64,000 bases of DNA, taken from the NCBI RefSeq assembly GCF_000224145.3, contig NC_020179.2:1823612-1887611 (forward strand), given 5' to 3'. Shown here piece by piece: positions 33,897-45,475 of this stretch. Source of the stretch: Ciona intestinalis. Taxonomy: Eukaryota; Chordata; Ascidiacea; Phlebobranchia; Cionidae. The notes under the pieces are model-generated. The model searched no databases and was not told the origin of the DNA. It saw nothing but the letters and a program-made list of their open reading frames with translations. Position numbers and translations under genes: made by a program. Within the stretch, counting starts at the first letter, position 1; each line of letters starts with the position of its first letter.

Positions 33897-33990
33897 TACA
33901 CAGCTCTGTGTAGTAAATTACTATACAATTTAGCGCATTCGTTGCCAAACTGGTCTGCGTTTACGAAGTGGTATTTCAGGAGGAACCAAA

Positions 33991-34062
33991 TCCATCAGTA
34001 TTCAAGTTCTGGCGATATCACTATTTGCATGCCTGCTTTTCAAGTCTGTCGCAGCATCAGGT
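33991..34062 (+). other. Exon-like segment of unknown role
   Basis: Opens after 'gtggtatttcag' and ends at a GTGAGT donor. All three frames are open across it; one reads EEPNPSVFKFWRYHYLHACF. It would fit in phase after an alternative GTATGA donor just before the GTF3C3 stop codon, giving a longer C-terminus. It is equally possibly chance. Confidence 0.25.
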
Positions 34063-34312
34063 GAGTCTCTATGTTTTATATCATCTTGGGGGTTTTCCCT
34101 GATATGTTTATTGTCCGGTTGTGACGTATGTACGCCAAGTACTGATGCGGGTTGCCGCCATCTGTCCAAATCGCTACTTTGTATATCGGGTAGCCCACGC
34201 CAGTTTCGCCGAACCTAAAAGACCGTTATATAGAAAACTCTGTTCAGCATTTCTAAAACGTAGGTTAAAACTAAACCACTGTTTAAAATTACATAACTAT
34301 ACGTACGGTCCG

Positions 34313-34470
34313 GTGCTATGGGCTAAGATGGGATACGTTTTATAATGTCCCGATAGTAGTTTAAACAAATACGGTACATGTGGGGATACGGTTTTATAAT
34401 TCTGTAAGTTTATTACCGATTCGAAGGAGAAAATAGAATGAATTGTATCCCATTTCACCCCACCCTGCTT
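34313..34470 (+). mobile_element. MITE, strongly worn
   Basis: Recognisable by 'gggatacggttttataattc' and the right end 'gtatcccatttcacccc'; the left half is eroded. Confidence 0.65.
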
Positions 34471-34512
34471 TAACTTTATTTTTTTAATGATAACATGCAA
34501 GTTCCATGCTGT

Positions 34513-35046
34513 TTAGCAAATGAAATTCACCTGTCTAGTTGGCAGGCGGTCGGTTAATTTTCTTCGTAGAGCAACTTCGCCTAAAGTAGGTGACGTCACG
34601 CGGCGGTACATCGCTGGCTTTCCACAGTGTCGAACCTTGGACCTCCACCGTACAATATGATCAAATATTTCCGTCTCGTCGAGACGCGATTCTAGGTTGG
34701 TATTGTCCGACTCCTGTAACCTCGACTTTATAGCGTAATTTCTGCGGGAGTTATATGCGTCGGAAACCCGCAGAGGCCCCAGTTCAGTCTCGATCTTTTC
34801 TTGTTTTTGTTCGTCCTGTGCTATTTTAGGACGGTCGCGAATGGCAAATCCTTCTTGCCGCCGTTTTAGTGGTGGAAGCATAGGACGCACGACAATAGAA
34901 GTTACACGGTTTGGAAGTGGGTCGTACCCCATGCCAAGGTACTTCGCCATAAAAATCGCCGACCGACGCGTCAAGTTTTCTTTCGTATGAAGATCGTCCA
35001 TTAAAATTCCATTTCTGAAACAGGTCGGTTTAATACGTTTGGGCAT
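34513..35046 (-). CDS. Unrecognised single-exon open frame, 177 residues
   Basis: ATG at 35046 begins MPKRIKPTCFRNGILMDDLH and runs to the stop ending RLPTRQVNFIC. The same frame is open a further 13 codons upstream without an ATG, so an upstream exon is possible; I chose the first ATG. The protein is basic and has no signal peptide, membrane span or cysteine pattern. Notable segments are AKYLGMGYDPLPNRVTSIVV and RPMLPPLKRRQEGFAIRDRP. Base composition is much GC-richer than the flanks, which supports coding. I do not recognise a family and infer no function. It lies tail-to-tail with GTF3C3. Confidence 0.6.
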   Translation of the reverse strand: MPKRIKPTCFRNGILMDDLHTKENLTRRSAIFMAKYLGMGYDPLPNRVTSIVVRPMLPPLKRRQEGFAIRDRPKIAQDEQKQEKIETELGPLRVSDAYNSRRNYAIKSRLQESDNTNLESRLDETEIFDHIVRWRSKVRHCGKPAMYRRVTSPTLGEVALRRKLTDRLPTRQVNFIC

Positions 35047-35387
35047 TGGGTATACTGTTGAAACTATTCTACTTTTGATTGACAACTTTCAGTTGTTTTA
35101 ATAACGCTTATATGTTGCTTACTGTAGAACCAATGACTACTGTCGTTACCCCGCCAAATTAGGATAAATAAATTCCAGCATTGATTTACTATCGTCCTAT
35201 ACACAGTGCTTACCTTATCACAAATCGCCTTTGAACTGAGTTGTTAATTGCTCCCATCTCAACAGGTGGCCTGAAATGTATTACCGACGCCACGGGTGGA
35301 GAGAATGGGTTACCAGGCGCGTGAAGCTGCGGCGTGCTGAAATAAAGCATCTTATTATTAACCATTTTAAAATATTGTTTCTTGGTA

Positions 35388-35567
35388 TAGTAGGGTGGGG
35401 GAAAACACCTATTTATACTATTTTCCATTTGGTAGTAAACAAAGAACATTTAAAGATTTATAAAACCATATATAAGACTTCCATAGACCGTTGTTAGTTG
35501 TTTAAAACACGATCAGAATATTTGGATATTATATGCTAAATGTGTCCCATCTTCCCCCACCCTACTA
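35388..35567 (-). mobile_element. MITE, slightly shortened
   Basis: Missing the 'gatgggacacc' part of its left terminal repeat; right end intact. Confidence 0.85.
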
Positions 35568-35716
35568 TATAACGTCATAGGTGGCGAATAAACAATGTTT
35601 TAACACCAAAAAATTGGACCGAAAATTTGTGATAACTTCCCATTGGTAAATAGCTTCGTTTTTAACATTAAACCTTAACAGATTAATACGTTATGGAATA
35701 AATGACTTTGTATACA

Positions 35717-35907
35717 GTAGGGTGGGGGAAGATGGGACACTTTTTAGCTCTATTTTCTCGTCCCATTTAGTAGTAAACGAAGAACATTCAAAGAATTATA
35801 AAACTATATCCTCACGACTCCCATAGACCACCGTTAGTTGTTTAAGAACACGATCAGGATACTTAGATATTATGTGCTAAAGGTATCCCATCTTCCCCCA
35901 TCCAACT
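35717..35907 (-). mobile_element. MITE, well preserved
   Basis: Both ends near consensus; lies 150 bp from the previous copy in the same orientation. Confidence 0.9.
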
Positions 35908-36245
35908 ATATATATAGTAAGCGCACACTCAACACCTATCTATTCTATTTGAGTTGGGGCCACGGTAAACAAAAAGCGATTTTATAAGTGCTGGTAGAAG
36001 TACGTAAACTTTCGCCATAGTTTACATTTTGTTCTGTTTGGTTAAGCAATCAGATAAGAGAAAACGCAACGGTAAAATTGGTAAACTTAGTCACGCAAAC
36101 ACATTGGAAAATGTGAAGTACCATTTTCAAACACTTGTCGTATCTCTATTTCGCTGTTTACATAACCGCAGAAAATATGGGCCTTTCAGTATAGAATAAA
36201 AGAACGTGCTGTTTTCGAATCACGACACAAACATGAATTGTTGGA

Positions 36246-37615
36246 TTACCGTTTTTGTTTTCCTTTTCGATTTTGGTGGGGACTCGTCTCCTTTGACAGT
36301 GTATTGTTGTTGAACTTGTGGTTTTCGTCACCTGCTTTGTGCATACAATCTGAAAGGATATTCGTTTCTTTGTTGTCTGGTATATCATTGTCAGGAGAAT
36401 CGACAAACTTGGGTCTGAGAAAGTTTAAATTTTCATGGATTTTACTTTTGTTGTCTTTTTCTCGGTTATCACCCAATTTATCAGTATTTCCAAACACTTT
36501 CTCTGTGTCCTGTATTTTTGCATCTTGATTTTTCTTTTCAACGTCCTGCTCTTGTACCTTTGCGGGTGACTTCGACAGCTTAACTCTCGGTTTTCTTTGC
36601 CGACCCGAACGATCTTGCACTGAACGCGTGCTGTTCTCATTTCGAGGCGAGGGGTTGGAACTGTTAGATTCTGACACTTTTTGCGTTTGTGCTTCGTCTT
36701 TGTTTGCCCTCCTAACAGGAGACCTCGCATATAAATCGTAGTCGCCCTGAAACGATGTGTTAGGTAAATCGCTTTCGTTGCTATTTGCTAAACGACTCGG
36801 GTTATGGAATGCGTATTTAGTTTCACCTAAGAGTATATGTGCTGCTCGTAAATCGCGTGTTCACATATTGCACAATGGTACTCGTACAACATGAACTACC
36901 CATCCATGCACTTTAAACCACCGGGTTTACAGCTTAGAATTACGAAACGGAATATTAGACATTTTTTACAGTTCACCGAGCGTACCAGAAAAAGTGTCCG
37001 GACCTCATTTATACATTTATATTTCTAAACAACATAAAACGGTATCGCATCGTTGGGTGTGGTTGGGGTATTTGACTAACCCTGACCTTTAAATCGCATG
37101 TCCTCATGTCATGCTTATAGTCGTAGGACCTCGCCCATATTGAATAAAATATAAATATCCATTACCTGTATGTTTACATCTGCCCACGACATCTTGTGTG
37201 AATTTGCAGAGTTTAAATTCGACTTACTGTCCAGCATGCCGGTCCAAAACCGTAAATGATCAGAGTACTGTATACCTATACTCATAAAAATACGAGATAT
37301 TCTGTTATAAAATATATTGTGCCATACGTACACTTTTGTTTCTATTTTTTAACTTGATAATAGTTAGACATAAAAGGCTCGTGTTGTTCTGTCGCTATAT
37401 CCTGTCTTTTTGTTTAAAATTGTTCAAAATCTTCGCTACCGTGGTCGAGAAGAAAAATAAAGTTATTATTATTATTCTGTTATAAGGGGCGCCTGCAGAA
37501 TTCCTACAAATAAAAAATTAGATACTTGATGCTTACTTCCCAAACAGCTCGAACAAGCTTACACGGTCATAGGGCGGATTCTTGTTGAATGAAAAGTAAT
37601 CTGATACGTCTGCTG
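36246..37615 (-). CDS. Unrecognised multi-exon gene (start exon not found)
   Basis: Minus-strand exons in transcript order: about 37615-37537, 37301-37228, 36826-36246. Phases agree across both introns, and the second intron uses a perfect GTAAGT donor. The N-terminal part reads ADVSDYFSFNKNPPYDRVSL then LFELFGK, followed by ISRIFMSIGIQYSDHLRFWT. The last exon gives about 190 residues rich in Ser, Asn, Lys and Asp, probably disordered, ending RKGKQKR. The upstream exon must end in phase 1; a candidate MDFAKYRQ exon at 37766-37743 ends in phase 0, so it was not joined. I know no matching family. The 36826 acceptor has an alternative a few codons upstream. Confidence 0.5.
37325..37480 (+). mobile_element. 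ATT-tailed element, internal deletion
   Basis: Carries 'cttcgctaccgtggtcgag' and an ATT tail; the central third is missing. Confidence 0.65.
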
Positions 37616-38364
37616 CTTTTAAACAAACAGAAATAAAAACAAAGAGACCGAATTCGTTTTCCGCTTTATATGCAGAAAATAATACTCATTTAAAGTCTAT
37701 ATATAAACCTATATATAAGCTTCCTAAGCCGCTGAAAGTCACCTGCCGATACTTAGCAAAATCCATAATGTATGAGAATAGGGCTGTTTTTAGAGCTCTG
37801 TTTGCACTATGCGGAACCCTTCAGGCCACCATATTTCTTTTGTCACAAAAACCACCACTCGTCACTGGCAGTATCGGATTGTGTGCGAAATCAAAGGCAG
37901 TTCTGCCCTGTCATATTCATTCTCTGTCGCGCGTATAGAAACAACAATGGCCGGCCGACACGTTAGATTATAATTCCCGCTAATTCAATTTAACCGTCGC
38001 GGAACTCTGGCCATTCCAAGCTAATTATATCGCAAACACGATACTTGTATAGTTTTAGTTTGTTTTTTTGGCCGGTTTGAGATAAACAACATATAATACC
38101 TGTGTTCGAAAAAATGATTTTAATTTATAGTAAGCTGGGGTAAGATAAATATACAACATTTTAAGTTTTACAAATACACAAGGTGTATTTGTAAAAGCCT
38201 TAAAAAAGTATGAAAGGTATTTTTTACCCACGCGGTTTAGGTTGAATTTGCTTGTGGTATTGAAGCAATTAGTTGATTGTTAGCTCGTGCGATTGTAATG
38301 GGTTGCTCCCACTAGGTGTCGCTCAGAACTAGTTCCGCCTCCAATTGTTACGGCGTGCGAGGAC

Positions 38365-38396
38365 CATGGGCTATTCAATGTAATGAGTAGGCCTTG
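38365..38396. repeat. Imperfect palindromic motif, copy 1
   Basis: 'accatgggctattcaatg' followed by 'taatgagtaggccttg' matches the perfect palindrome at 55998-56027 with a few changes. Confidence 0.55.
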
Positions 38397-38627
38397 CTTT
38401 GACGCTACCCTCCGTCTCGTGGGGTCTAACTCTAATTGTTCTTTTGGAATATCTATCCTCGATTATAAGGATGACTCGGCCAGCGTTAAGTCTGTGTTAA
38501 ACACGAAGTATCTTAGTATATCTTAATTGTTGATTCGTATTCGACATAGATTGCAACAGTGGGCATGACTACTTATTCAACGTACTCTGCATGCCTTATT
38601 CGAGTGCAATATATATATATATATATA

Positions 38628-38812
38628 GGACTGTGGGGAAGATAGGACACCTTTAGCACATAATATTTAAAGATTGCGTTTTAAACAATTAACCACGGTA
38701 TGTTGGAGCCGTGAGGAAATAGTCTTTTAACGCTTTGAATAACCTTTGTTTTTATATTAAATGGAGCAAGAAATTAAAATAAAAGGGTGTTCCATTTCCC
38801 CCCACCCTACTA
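38628..38812 (+). mobile_element. MITE in a TA repeat
   Basis: Full-length; the left end follows an eight-fold AT run. Confidence 0.85.
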
Positions 38813-38929
38813 TAAATAACACGGTTATTTTGCACAAGTGAAAATATAGCTTAAACTGCGATATCTCAAAAAAGCGTTACTGCTCTGAACTTCTAATATT
38901 ACAACGTATCCGTTTTTTTATCCGCGCCG

Positions 38930-39080
38930 TGGCTTATCAGCGTATGTGTCTTTGGGCAAAACACTTAACAAACATTAATTGCTCCAACCCAGTGGTCACT
39001 AATAGGTTGTCTCAATTGTAAGCCATTTCAAATTAAAAACATACACAAAGTTGAAAAATGTGGTAACTAGAAGCACACCG
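38930..39080 (+). mobile_element. tRNA-like SINE fragment
   Basis: Middle portion only ('gtgtctttgggcaaaacactt', 'cccagtggtcactaatagg'). Confidence 0.65.
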
Positions 39081-39330
39081 GGATAAAAAAACGATGCAAA
39101 AAATGCAAGTCTGAATGCGATGCGGTGTTGCCAACGACTTCACCCATAAACAATAAAATTTAAAAAATAAAACTATGCGATATTTTGTGGCGGTTTCACA
39201 GCACTCTTTATAGGTCGTATTACATCATGCGTCTGATTGCTAAATATAACTTAAACTAAACGTGGTAGTCTGTTAAACATTAGCTGGTTTGAAATAAGTA
39301 GATTATTAAACTATCAAGTGGAGCTGTCAG

Positions 39331-42300
39331 TCAAACATAATCGACCAGTTTGCAAAAACTGGGGCGTTTGGCTTCATTGCAGTAGTTGACTTCGTGAAAA
39401 TGGGAAATACAAATTCCGTTATACAAAGTATCACTCCATATGAGATACGGATATGTGTTCTTATGTTTTTGTTAATGGTTCCAGATGTCTTTGTTGGGTT
39501 AAGTGTTCTTAACACGCAGTATACACCACCGTTCCGCTGCGATGTTACGCTGAAAAATGGATCGAAAACGGTAAGACAAAAATGTCTTAAATTTAATGCA
39601 ATTTTTTTAGGTGATTTAATAATAATAACTGTATTTGTCTCTGCGATTAAAGGTAGGAAAGATTTAGATTTTTTAATGATTTATAAACGGTTACGGTGGC
39701 GAAGATTTAGAAATATTTTTCAACTATTTTGATTTTAAACAAAAAATAACCGTGGTCGCTATGTAGCGGACAAACGAACCATTTATTTTTATTTATTTAA
39801 ACTTCTCAAAGAATTTTTTCTTTTTAAAGATATCGAGGTCTTTATTAGAGTCGGAAATCGAGTCAAAGTTGGCAAATTCTACTACCCCGATCAAGCAAAG
39901 GAATATTATAGAACAATATGAAAATTCGTGCGAAAAATACAACTTAACTTTAGATGTAGAATCGATTTTTAACGGTACGTTTATATGCAATAAGGGCTTC
40001 AGTGTGTTATACATATCGTTCGTGACATTGAAACTGAGGCAGTTCACGCGAGTTTGTTTACACGGTATACCGTTGCCCGGCGCCGCGGCAAAGTGGTTTG
40101 CCGCCTGCCTGTAACCCACAGGTAATGAGTTATATAAGGCTCGACGCTGCTACCATTGTGGGCGTACGTGTCCTTAGGCAAGACGCTTAACAGCAATTGG
40201 TCCAGCTCAGTGGTCCCTTTTGGGTTGCCTAAATTATCGGCCGCAATTAAAAAATTAAAAACAAATTTTAAAAAAGTTATCCGCAAAGTAACATACTTGG
40301 TAACTCGTAAGCTGGCACGAGGTGTATATGAAACATAACACCTGTGTTTAACGTCCGTCGTTTTCCAGCCACGCGAGGATAAGTAAGTAACATTCATTCA
40401 TGTATACGTAGTTTTCAACATAAAACAAAATACTCTTAGCATCACAAACCGAACTTTCCACTCTTCGAAATACAACATCTTTAGTTCCGTGCAAAAACTT
40501 CATCTTTCAAACTGGATACGTTACTGCTGTTACAGAGGTGCTGTAGCTATAAATTGCTGTACGATGGTTCATGTTTTCATTCTCTTCTTTATTGTACAAT
40601 TTGGAAGTAAACAAAGAATATTTACATGATTAGTAGAGTCTGCGAAGCCCGAAGACGTGACACTTTTAACACATAATATCTAAATATCCTAATCGTGTTT
40701 TAAACAATTAACAACGGTCTGTGGAAATTGTGAGAATTGTGAGAGTACGGTTTAATAATTCTTTGAGCGTTCTTTGTTTACTACCAAATAAGACGAGAAA
40801 ATAGAATGAAATTGTCTTCCAAATTACCCCAACCCTACTATAGGATAACCCATACCACTCTAAGTAAGCCTTAATTTTTTTTTAATATACAAAAAAGTAG
40901 ATGGCAAAAAATTCAATAATATATGCACACGGTTTCAATCTTACCCCACAATAGTATACCACCTTGCTTGTGTGTAAAATATAGTTTGGGATGGGACAAC
41001 TTGCATTCGATTTTCTCGATCCATTTGGCAGTAAACAAAGAACATTCAAATAATTCTAAAACCGTATCCTCACGACTTCCATAGACCGTTGTTAATTGTT
41101 TAAACGGCCATCAGGATATTCGGATATTATGTGCTAAAGGTGTCCAACTTACCCCACAGTACTATATGTTTATATATCTACATACACTGAAAACCGCTTT
41201 ATTACAGTTTGATTTGGTATGTAACAATGCTTGGAAAGAAGCCTTTGTGACGTCACTTTTCATGCTTGGTGGTTTGATTGGCTCAGCGTTTGGAGGAACG
41301 TGTTCAGACAGGTAGATAAAAGTGTTTATGTAATCATACAAGTTCCTAACTTTAAAAAATATGAAAACAAACTGCGTATACAGTAGCATGGGGAAAGATG
41401 GGATACCTTTAAACTCTATTTTCTCGTCCCAATTATATAGTAGTAAACAAAGAATATTCAAAGAATTATTATAAAACCATATCCTTACGACTCCCATAGG
41501 CTGTTGTTAATTGCTTAAAAACATGATCGGGATATTTGGATATTATGTGCTAAATGTGTCCCGTCTTCCCCCACCCTACTATATCATTCCATAATGATTA
41601 TTATGCCTGAAAATTGTTCTGCTTGCAAAATAACTTTGATCATATTGTAGCAACGTTTCGTATGTGCAATCTGATAGCTTTTGTTTACTACCAAGTGGGA
41701 CGATAAAAGAGAATGTCCCACTTTACCCCTAAAATTATTTTATTTCATTCATATTTATCACATACAGGTTTGGCCGACGAACTGTCGTCTTAGTTTCCGT
41801 ATTTGTGGAATATGCCTCCGCCTTTGTTCTTAGTTTTACAACCACATACACCAGCTATTGCATCGTTATGTTTATCTTTGGGATGGGAAACTCAATCGTA
41901 TACGCGTCTTCGGCTGTATTGGGTACATACTGTTATCACAATTTATTAAACAATAAGAGTATAGTAGGGTTGAGAAAGACGGGACACCTTTAGCAAATAG
42001 AATCAAAATATCACGATCGTTTTTTAAACAACTAACAATGGTATATGGAAGTTGTGAAGATATAGTTTTATAATTCTTTGAATGTTCTTTGTTTACTCCT
42101 AATTTGGACGAGAAAATGGAATAAAAGGGTCGCCGGTCAAGACACTTACCGGCAGTTGCTCCAAATTATAAGCCATACATAAAAATCACTAATTTTTTTT
42201 ACCTTTTAACAAATATTTCAGCGTCTGAATTGGTGCATCCGAACCGCCGAAGCTTTGTTTACTCGGCCAATGTTTTAGGTTATTCAGTGGGGTACATGCT

Positions 42301-45300
42301 GCTTGGTCTGGCATGTTATATCTTTACAGACTGGCGATGGTACTTGCGGTTTGCGAGTTTTGTTGGCGCTTTATACTTACCTTACTACTGGTAAGAGATA
42401 TGTTTTATATGTTTATGTAATTTCAAAGCCCAGAAAATTAAAGTTTGAAAATCGTTTTGTTAAAAAGTGTTAAGTAATCAAAAAGTTGTAAAAATATATA
42501 CGTTGCCGGGTACTTATTTTTACATGGCACACCAACATGTTATAACTTAAAAAAAAATATATATAACAGCATTGTGATATTTATTAAAAATACGATTAGT
42601 AAATGTGGGGGTGGGGGGAAATGGGACACATTTTCATTCTATTTTCTCGTCCCATTTGGTAGTAAACAAAAAAAACATTCTGAAAATTATAAAACCGTAT
42701 CCTCACGACTCCAGTATAGACCGTTTTCAATTGTTTAAAACACGGTCAGGATATTTGGATATTATGCACTAAATGTGTGTGTCATATTCCCCTACCCTAC
42801 TATATATATTATCTGCTAATGTTTTCTCTTACACCCATATCACAGTACCACAGCTTTTTTAAAACAATTTTCTTCAGGGTTTTAGACGAATCACCGCTGT
42901 GGCTTTATGCCAACAATAGGAAAATTAAAGCCGAAAAGTTGCTGAATAAAATGGCGCGAATCAACGAATCGAAAAATTGTCACATATCTATGGTGGAGCA
43001 TGAAAAGGAAGTGACGTCATGGGCCACGTGGGTCGAGTTCTGTAAGCAGCCTTTGCTAATCACCAGACTCTTTATAATAATATTAGGATGGTAAGACCTG
43101 TTTTAGTATAAGTTGACAAGATTGAAAAAAAAACTATTTATGTATATGGTACGGTCGGGGAAGATGGAACACCTTTAGAACATAATACCCAAATATCCGG
43201 ATCGTATTTTAAACAACTAACAACGGTCTATTTGAGTTGTGGGGACACGGTTTTATAATTCTTTGAGCGTTCTTTTTTTGCAACCAAATGAGACGAGAAA
43301 AATGGTTTAAGTTTTTATTCTCTTTTATACCTCATTTAGTAGCAAAAAAATAATAATTTCTAAATTTTATAACCGTGTCCTCATGATTTTCAAAGAGCGT
43401 TATCGAACCTCGATTGAGGAAATATGGGATACTGGGTGCTAATGGTAAATACAGTAGGGTGGGGAAAGATGGACACCTTTCCATTCTATTTTCTTGTCCC
43501 ATTTGGTAGAAAACAAACATTCAAAGAATTATAAAACCGTATCCTAACAACTCCTATAGACCGTTGTTATTAAAAAAACGATTAGGATGTTTGGATACTA
43601 TGTGCTAAAGGTGTCCCATCTTACCCTGCATGGCTATTATCGTTCAAATGTAACTTTTTCTCGCAGGATGGTCACGGCACTTGGCTACTACGCGATTGCA
43701 CTGAATTCGAACAATTTAGCTGGAAATCGATTTCTAAACATTTTCTTCGGTGGTTTAATGGAGCTTCTCGCCATGATTATTTTTTACGGCGCTGTGCAGT
43801 TTTGGGGAAGGAAAAACTCTTACGTTTTGCTCACCCTTGTTGCAGCAGTTGCATTAGTTGCGATACCTTTTCTCAAGTTATGTATGTACATTTTCTTTTA
43901 ATTAGTTATACAGTAGGGTGGGGGAAGATGGGACACCTTTTCATTCTATTTTCTAGTCAAATTTGGTAGTAAACAAAGAACATTAAACGAATTATTAAAC
44001 CGTATGCTCATGACTCCGAATGACCGTTGTTAATTGTTTAAACCACGATCCGGATATTTGTTTATGGATATTAAGTGCTAAATGCGTCCCATCTTCCCCC
44101 ACTCTATTATATAACTACCGCCCGTTTAAAAACTACCATTTCTGCAGGGAACGAAACATCTGTTGTTGCGGTTACAATGATTGCCAAGTTTTCCGTTACA
44201 GTCACCTACAGTATACTGTACGTTTACACAGGAGAGCTATTTCCCACTAATATACGACACGGGGTGTTTGGCATCAGCGGTGCTTTGGCAAGGATTGGTA
44301 GCATATTAGCTCCGTATGCTATATACTCAGGTATGTTTGAATAAATGTAACTTACTTTATTTTTGCGTATAGCCGGAAAACGACAGTTGTTATAACATGG
44401 GTGTTCTATTTCATACACCTCGTGCCAGCTTACGAGTTATCATGTATGTCATGTAATTTGTGGGTGAATGTTTTGGGGGGAGTTTTTTATGAATAGCTGA
44501 TAATTTGGACAACCCATTAGTGACCACTGAGTTGGAGCAATTGGCGTTAAGTGTCTTGCCCAAAGTTAGTAACACATACGCCCACAATGGTAGCAGCGTC
44601 GAGCCTTAAACCCTCTACCTCCAAAAAATTAAACACCCATAAAGTAACATACTTAGTAATTCGTAAGCTGGAACGAGGTGTATGAACACCCATGTTATAA
44701 CGGTTGTCGTTTTCTAGCCATGCGAGGATAAAGTAAGTTATATTTATTATAATCTTTATAATTTCACTATTTTTTTGTTTTTAATTACCCCAGACGTACA
44801 TGGAAACAGTATTGTGACGTCATTATTAATGGGAGGCCTAGTCTTTGTTTCTGCACTTCTTGTTTTCCTGCTTCCGAGGACTAAAGATATTGTTTTGCCT
44901 GGAACTGTAAAAGAAGCTTTGAAACTAAACGGGAGGTATGGCCGTGTTTTGTGAGATATATAATTATTATAAATAGTGTTAGTTTGTATACGTATATAGT
45001 TGGGTGGGGGAACATGGGACACTTTTTCATTCTATTTTCCCATCACATTTGATGGTAAACAAAAAAAAATTAACCGAATATAAATGTATATCCTCACGGC
45101 TCCCAGAGACCGTTGTTAATTATTTAAAACCCGATAATTTGTTCTAAAGGTGTCCCATCTTCTCCCACCCTACTATATATCAATGCAGATTAAATGCTCG
45201 CATGTTTATAGAGCAAACTGAAATATAAACCAATAGAAATTTACAACGCTGTCTTTAAACGCATATTTCGGAAATACAACTTTTTATAAGACGACCCAAA

Positions 45301-45475
45301 ATGTACATTTTTTTAATTTTTTAAATATGTTATTTAACACGGTCTAATTTAAAGTAAATTTTCCGTATTCAATTTTTTGTTTTTTAGATTGTGCTGTATA
45401 GAAATTAAGCCACAGCACAGCCCAATGGAAAACTCGAAAGAAGAAAGTTTATCTTTGTATGATACAGTGATATAA
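39331..45475 (+). CDS. SLC22-like: SLC22-type organic ion transporter
   Basis: Plasma-membrane major-facilitator transporter for organic cations, anions or zwitterions; substrate cannot be told from sequence. Exons: 39331 (or ATG 39400)-39570, 39830-39974, 40440-40537, 41208-41311, 41768-41922, 42222-42390, 42878-43090, 43667-43881, 44148-44330, 44794-44935, 45388-45475. From the ATG at 39400 this gives 560 residues with all phases matching. Upstream of that ATG the open frame reads IIDQFAKTGAFGFIAVVDFV, which resembles the SLC22 N-terminal helix, so a short 5' exon is likely missing. Features: large extracellular loop with cysteines and N-glycosylation sequons (NSTT, NLTL), then TEFDLVCNNAW, the SDRFGRR motif after TM2, ESPLWL after TM6 and GELFPTNIRHGVFG. 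The C-terminus DTVI fits a class I PDZ ligand. Introns hold about nine MITEs and several SINEs. Confidence 0.9.
39685..39790 (-). mobile_element. ATT-tailed element, reverse, internally deleted
   Basis: 'ggtggcgaagatttagaaat' joined to 'ataaccgtggtcgctatgt'; SLC22 intron 1. Confidence 0.6.
40078..40402 (+). mobile_element. tRNA-like SINE, complete
   Basis: One of the most complete copies: head 'gcgccgcggcaaagtggttt', body and CATT tail. It ends about 40 nt before SLC22 exon 3. Confidence 0.9.
40650..40840 (+). mobile_element. MITE, SLC22 intron 3
   Basis: Left tip degraded ('aagcccgaagacgtgacac'), core and right end present. Confidence 0.8.
40985..41163 (-). mobile_element. MITE, SLC22 intron 3, second copy
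   Basis: Ends about 45 nt before exon 4; opposite orientation to the copy at 40650. Confidence 0.8.
41382..41580 (-). mobile_element. MITE, SLC22 intron 4
   Basis: Full-length with small internal insertions. Confidence 0.85.
41677..41735 (+). mobile_element. MITE right-end fragment
   Basis: Only 'ttttgtttactaccaagtgg' through the 'gtcccactttacccc' end is left; about 30 nt before exon 5. Confidence 0.6.
41962..42180 (+). mobile_element. MITE whose end is replaced by a SINE fragment
   Basis: MITE sequence runs to about 42130, then changes directly into SINE sequence ('caagacacttaccggcagtt'). SLC22 intron 5. Confidence 0.7.
42606..42803 (-). mobile_element. MITE, SLC22 intron 6
   Basis: Full-length; ends 75 nt before exon 7. 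Confidence 0.85.
43148..43635. mobile_element. Cluster of MITE pieces, SLC22 intron 7
   Basis: A + copy without its right end (43148-43312), a reversed core (about 43313-43440) and a full reverse copy (43454-43635) follow each other. The last ends about 30 nt before exon 8. Confidence 0.75.
43912..44108 (-). mobile_element. MITE, SLC22 intron 8
   Basis: Full-length; starts 31 nt after exon 8 and ends 40 nt before exon 9, so it is nearly the whole intron. Confidence 0.9.
44337..44745. mobile_element. Inverted SINE pair, head-to-head, SLC22 intron 9
   Basis: 44337-44625 is a reverse copy and 44630-44745 a forward 3' part. Confidence 0.75.
44996..45177 (-). mobile_element. MITE, SLC22 intron 10
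   Basis: Full-length with a short deletion in the 'gatcaggatatttggatatt' block. Confidence 0.85.

Larger units (their letters stand above)
33355..34512. other. Spacer after GTF3C3
   Basis: Contains two MITEs and one exon-like segment (33991-34062). No independent gene could be built. Confidence 0.5.
35086..36245. other. Spacer filled by two MITEs
   Basis: 35388-35567 and 35717-35907 are MITEs in the same orientation. The rest is AT-rich with no exon I can defend. Confidence 0.6.
37616..39330. other. Intergenic stretch before the SLC22 gene
   Basis: Holds a palindrome-family copy (38365-38396), a MITE (38628-38812) and a SINE fragment (38930-39080). The 5' ends of the minus gene at 36246-37615 and of the SLC22 gene should lie here, but neither could be placed. 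Confidence 0.5.

Noticed and set aside
35940-35955. Sequence 'attctatttgagttgg' resembling the Ciona spliced leader
   Set aside because: Only the first 11 bases match the leader as I recall it, and no donor site follows, so it is not an SL RNA gene.
37743-37766. MDFAKYRQ start exon for the unknown minus gene
   Set aside because: Its donor leaves phase 0 whereas the next exon needs phase 1 at every available AG, so it was not joined.
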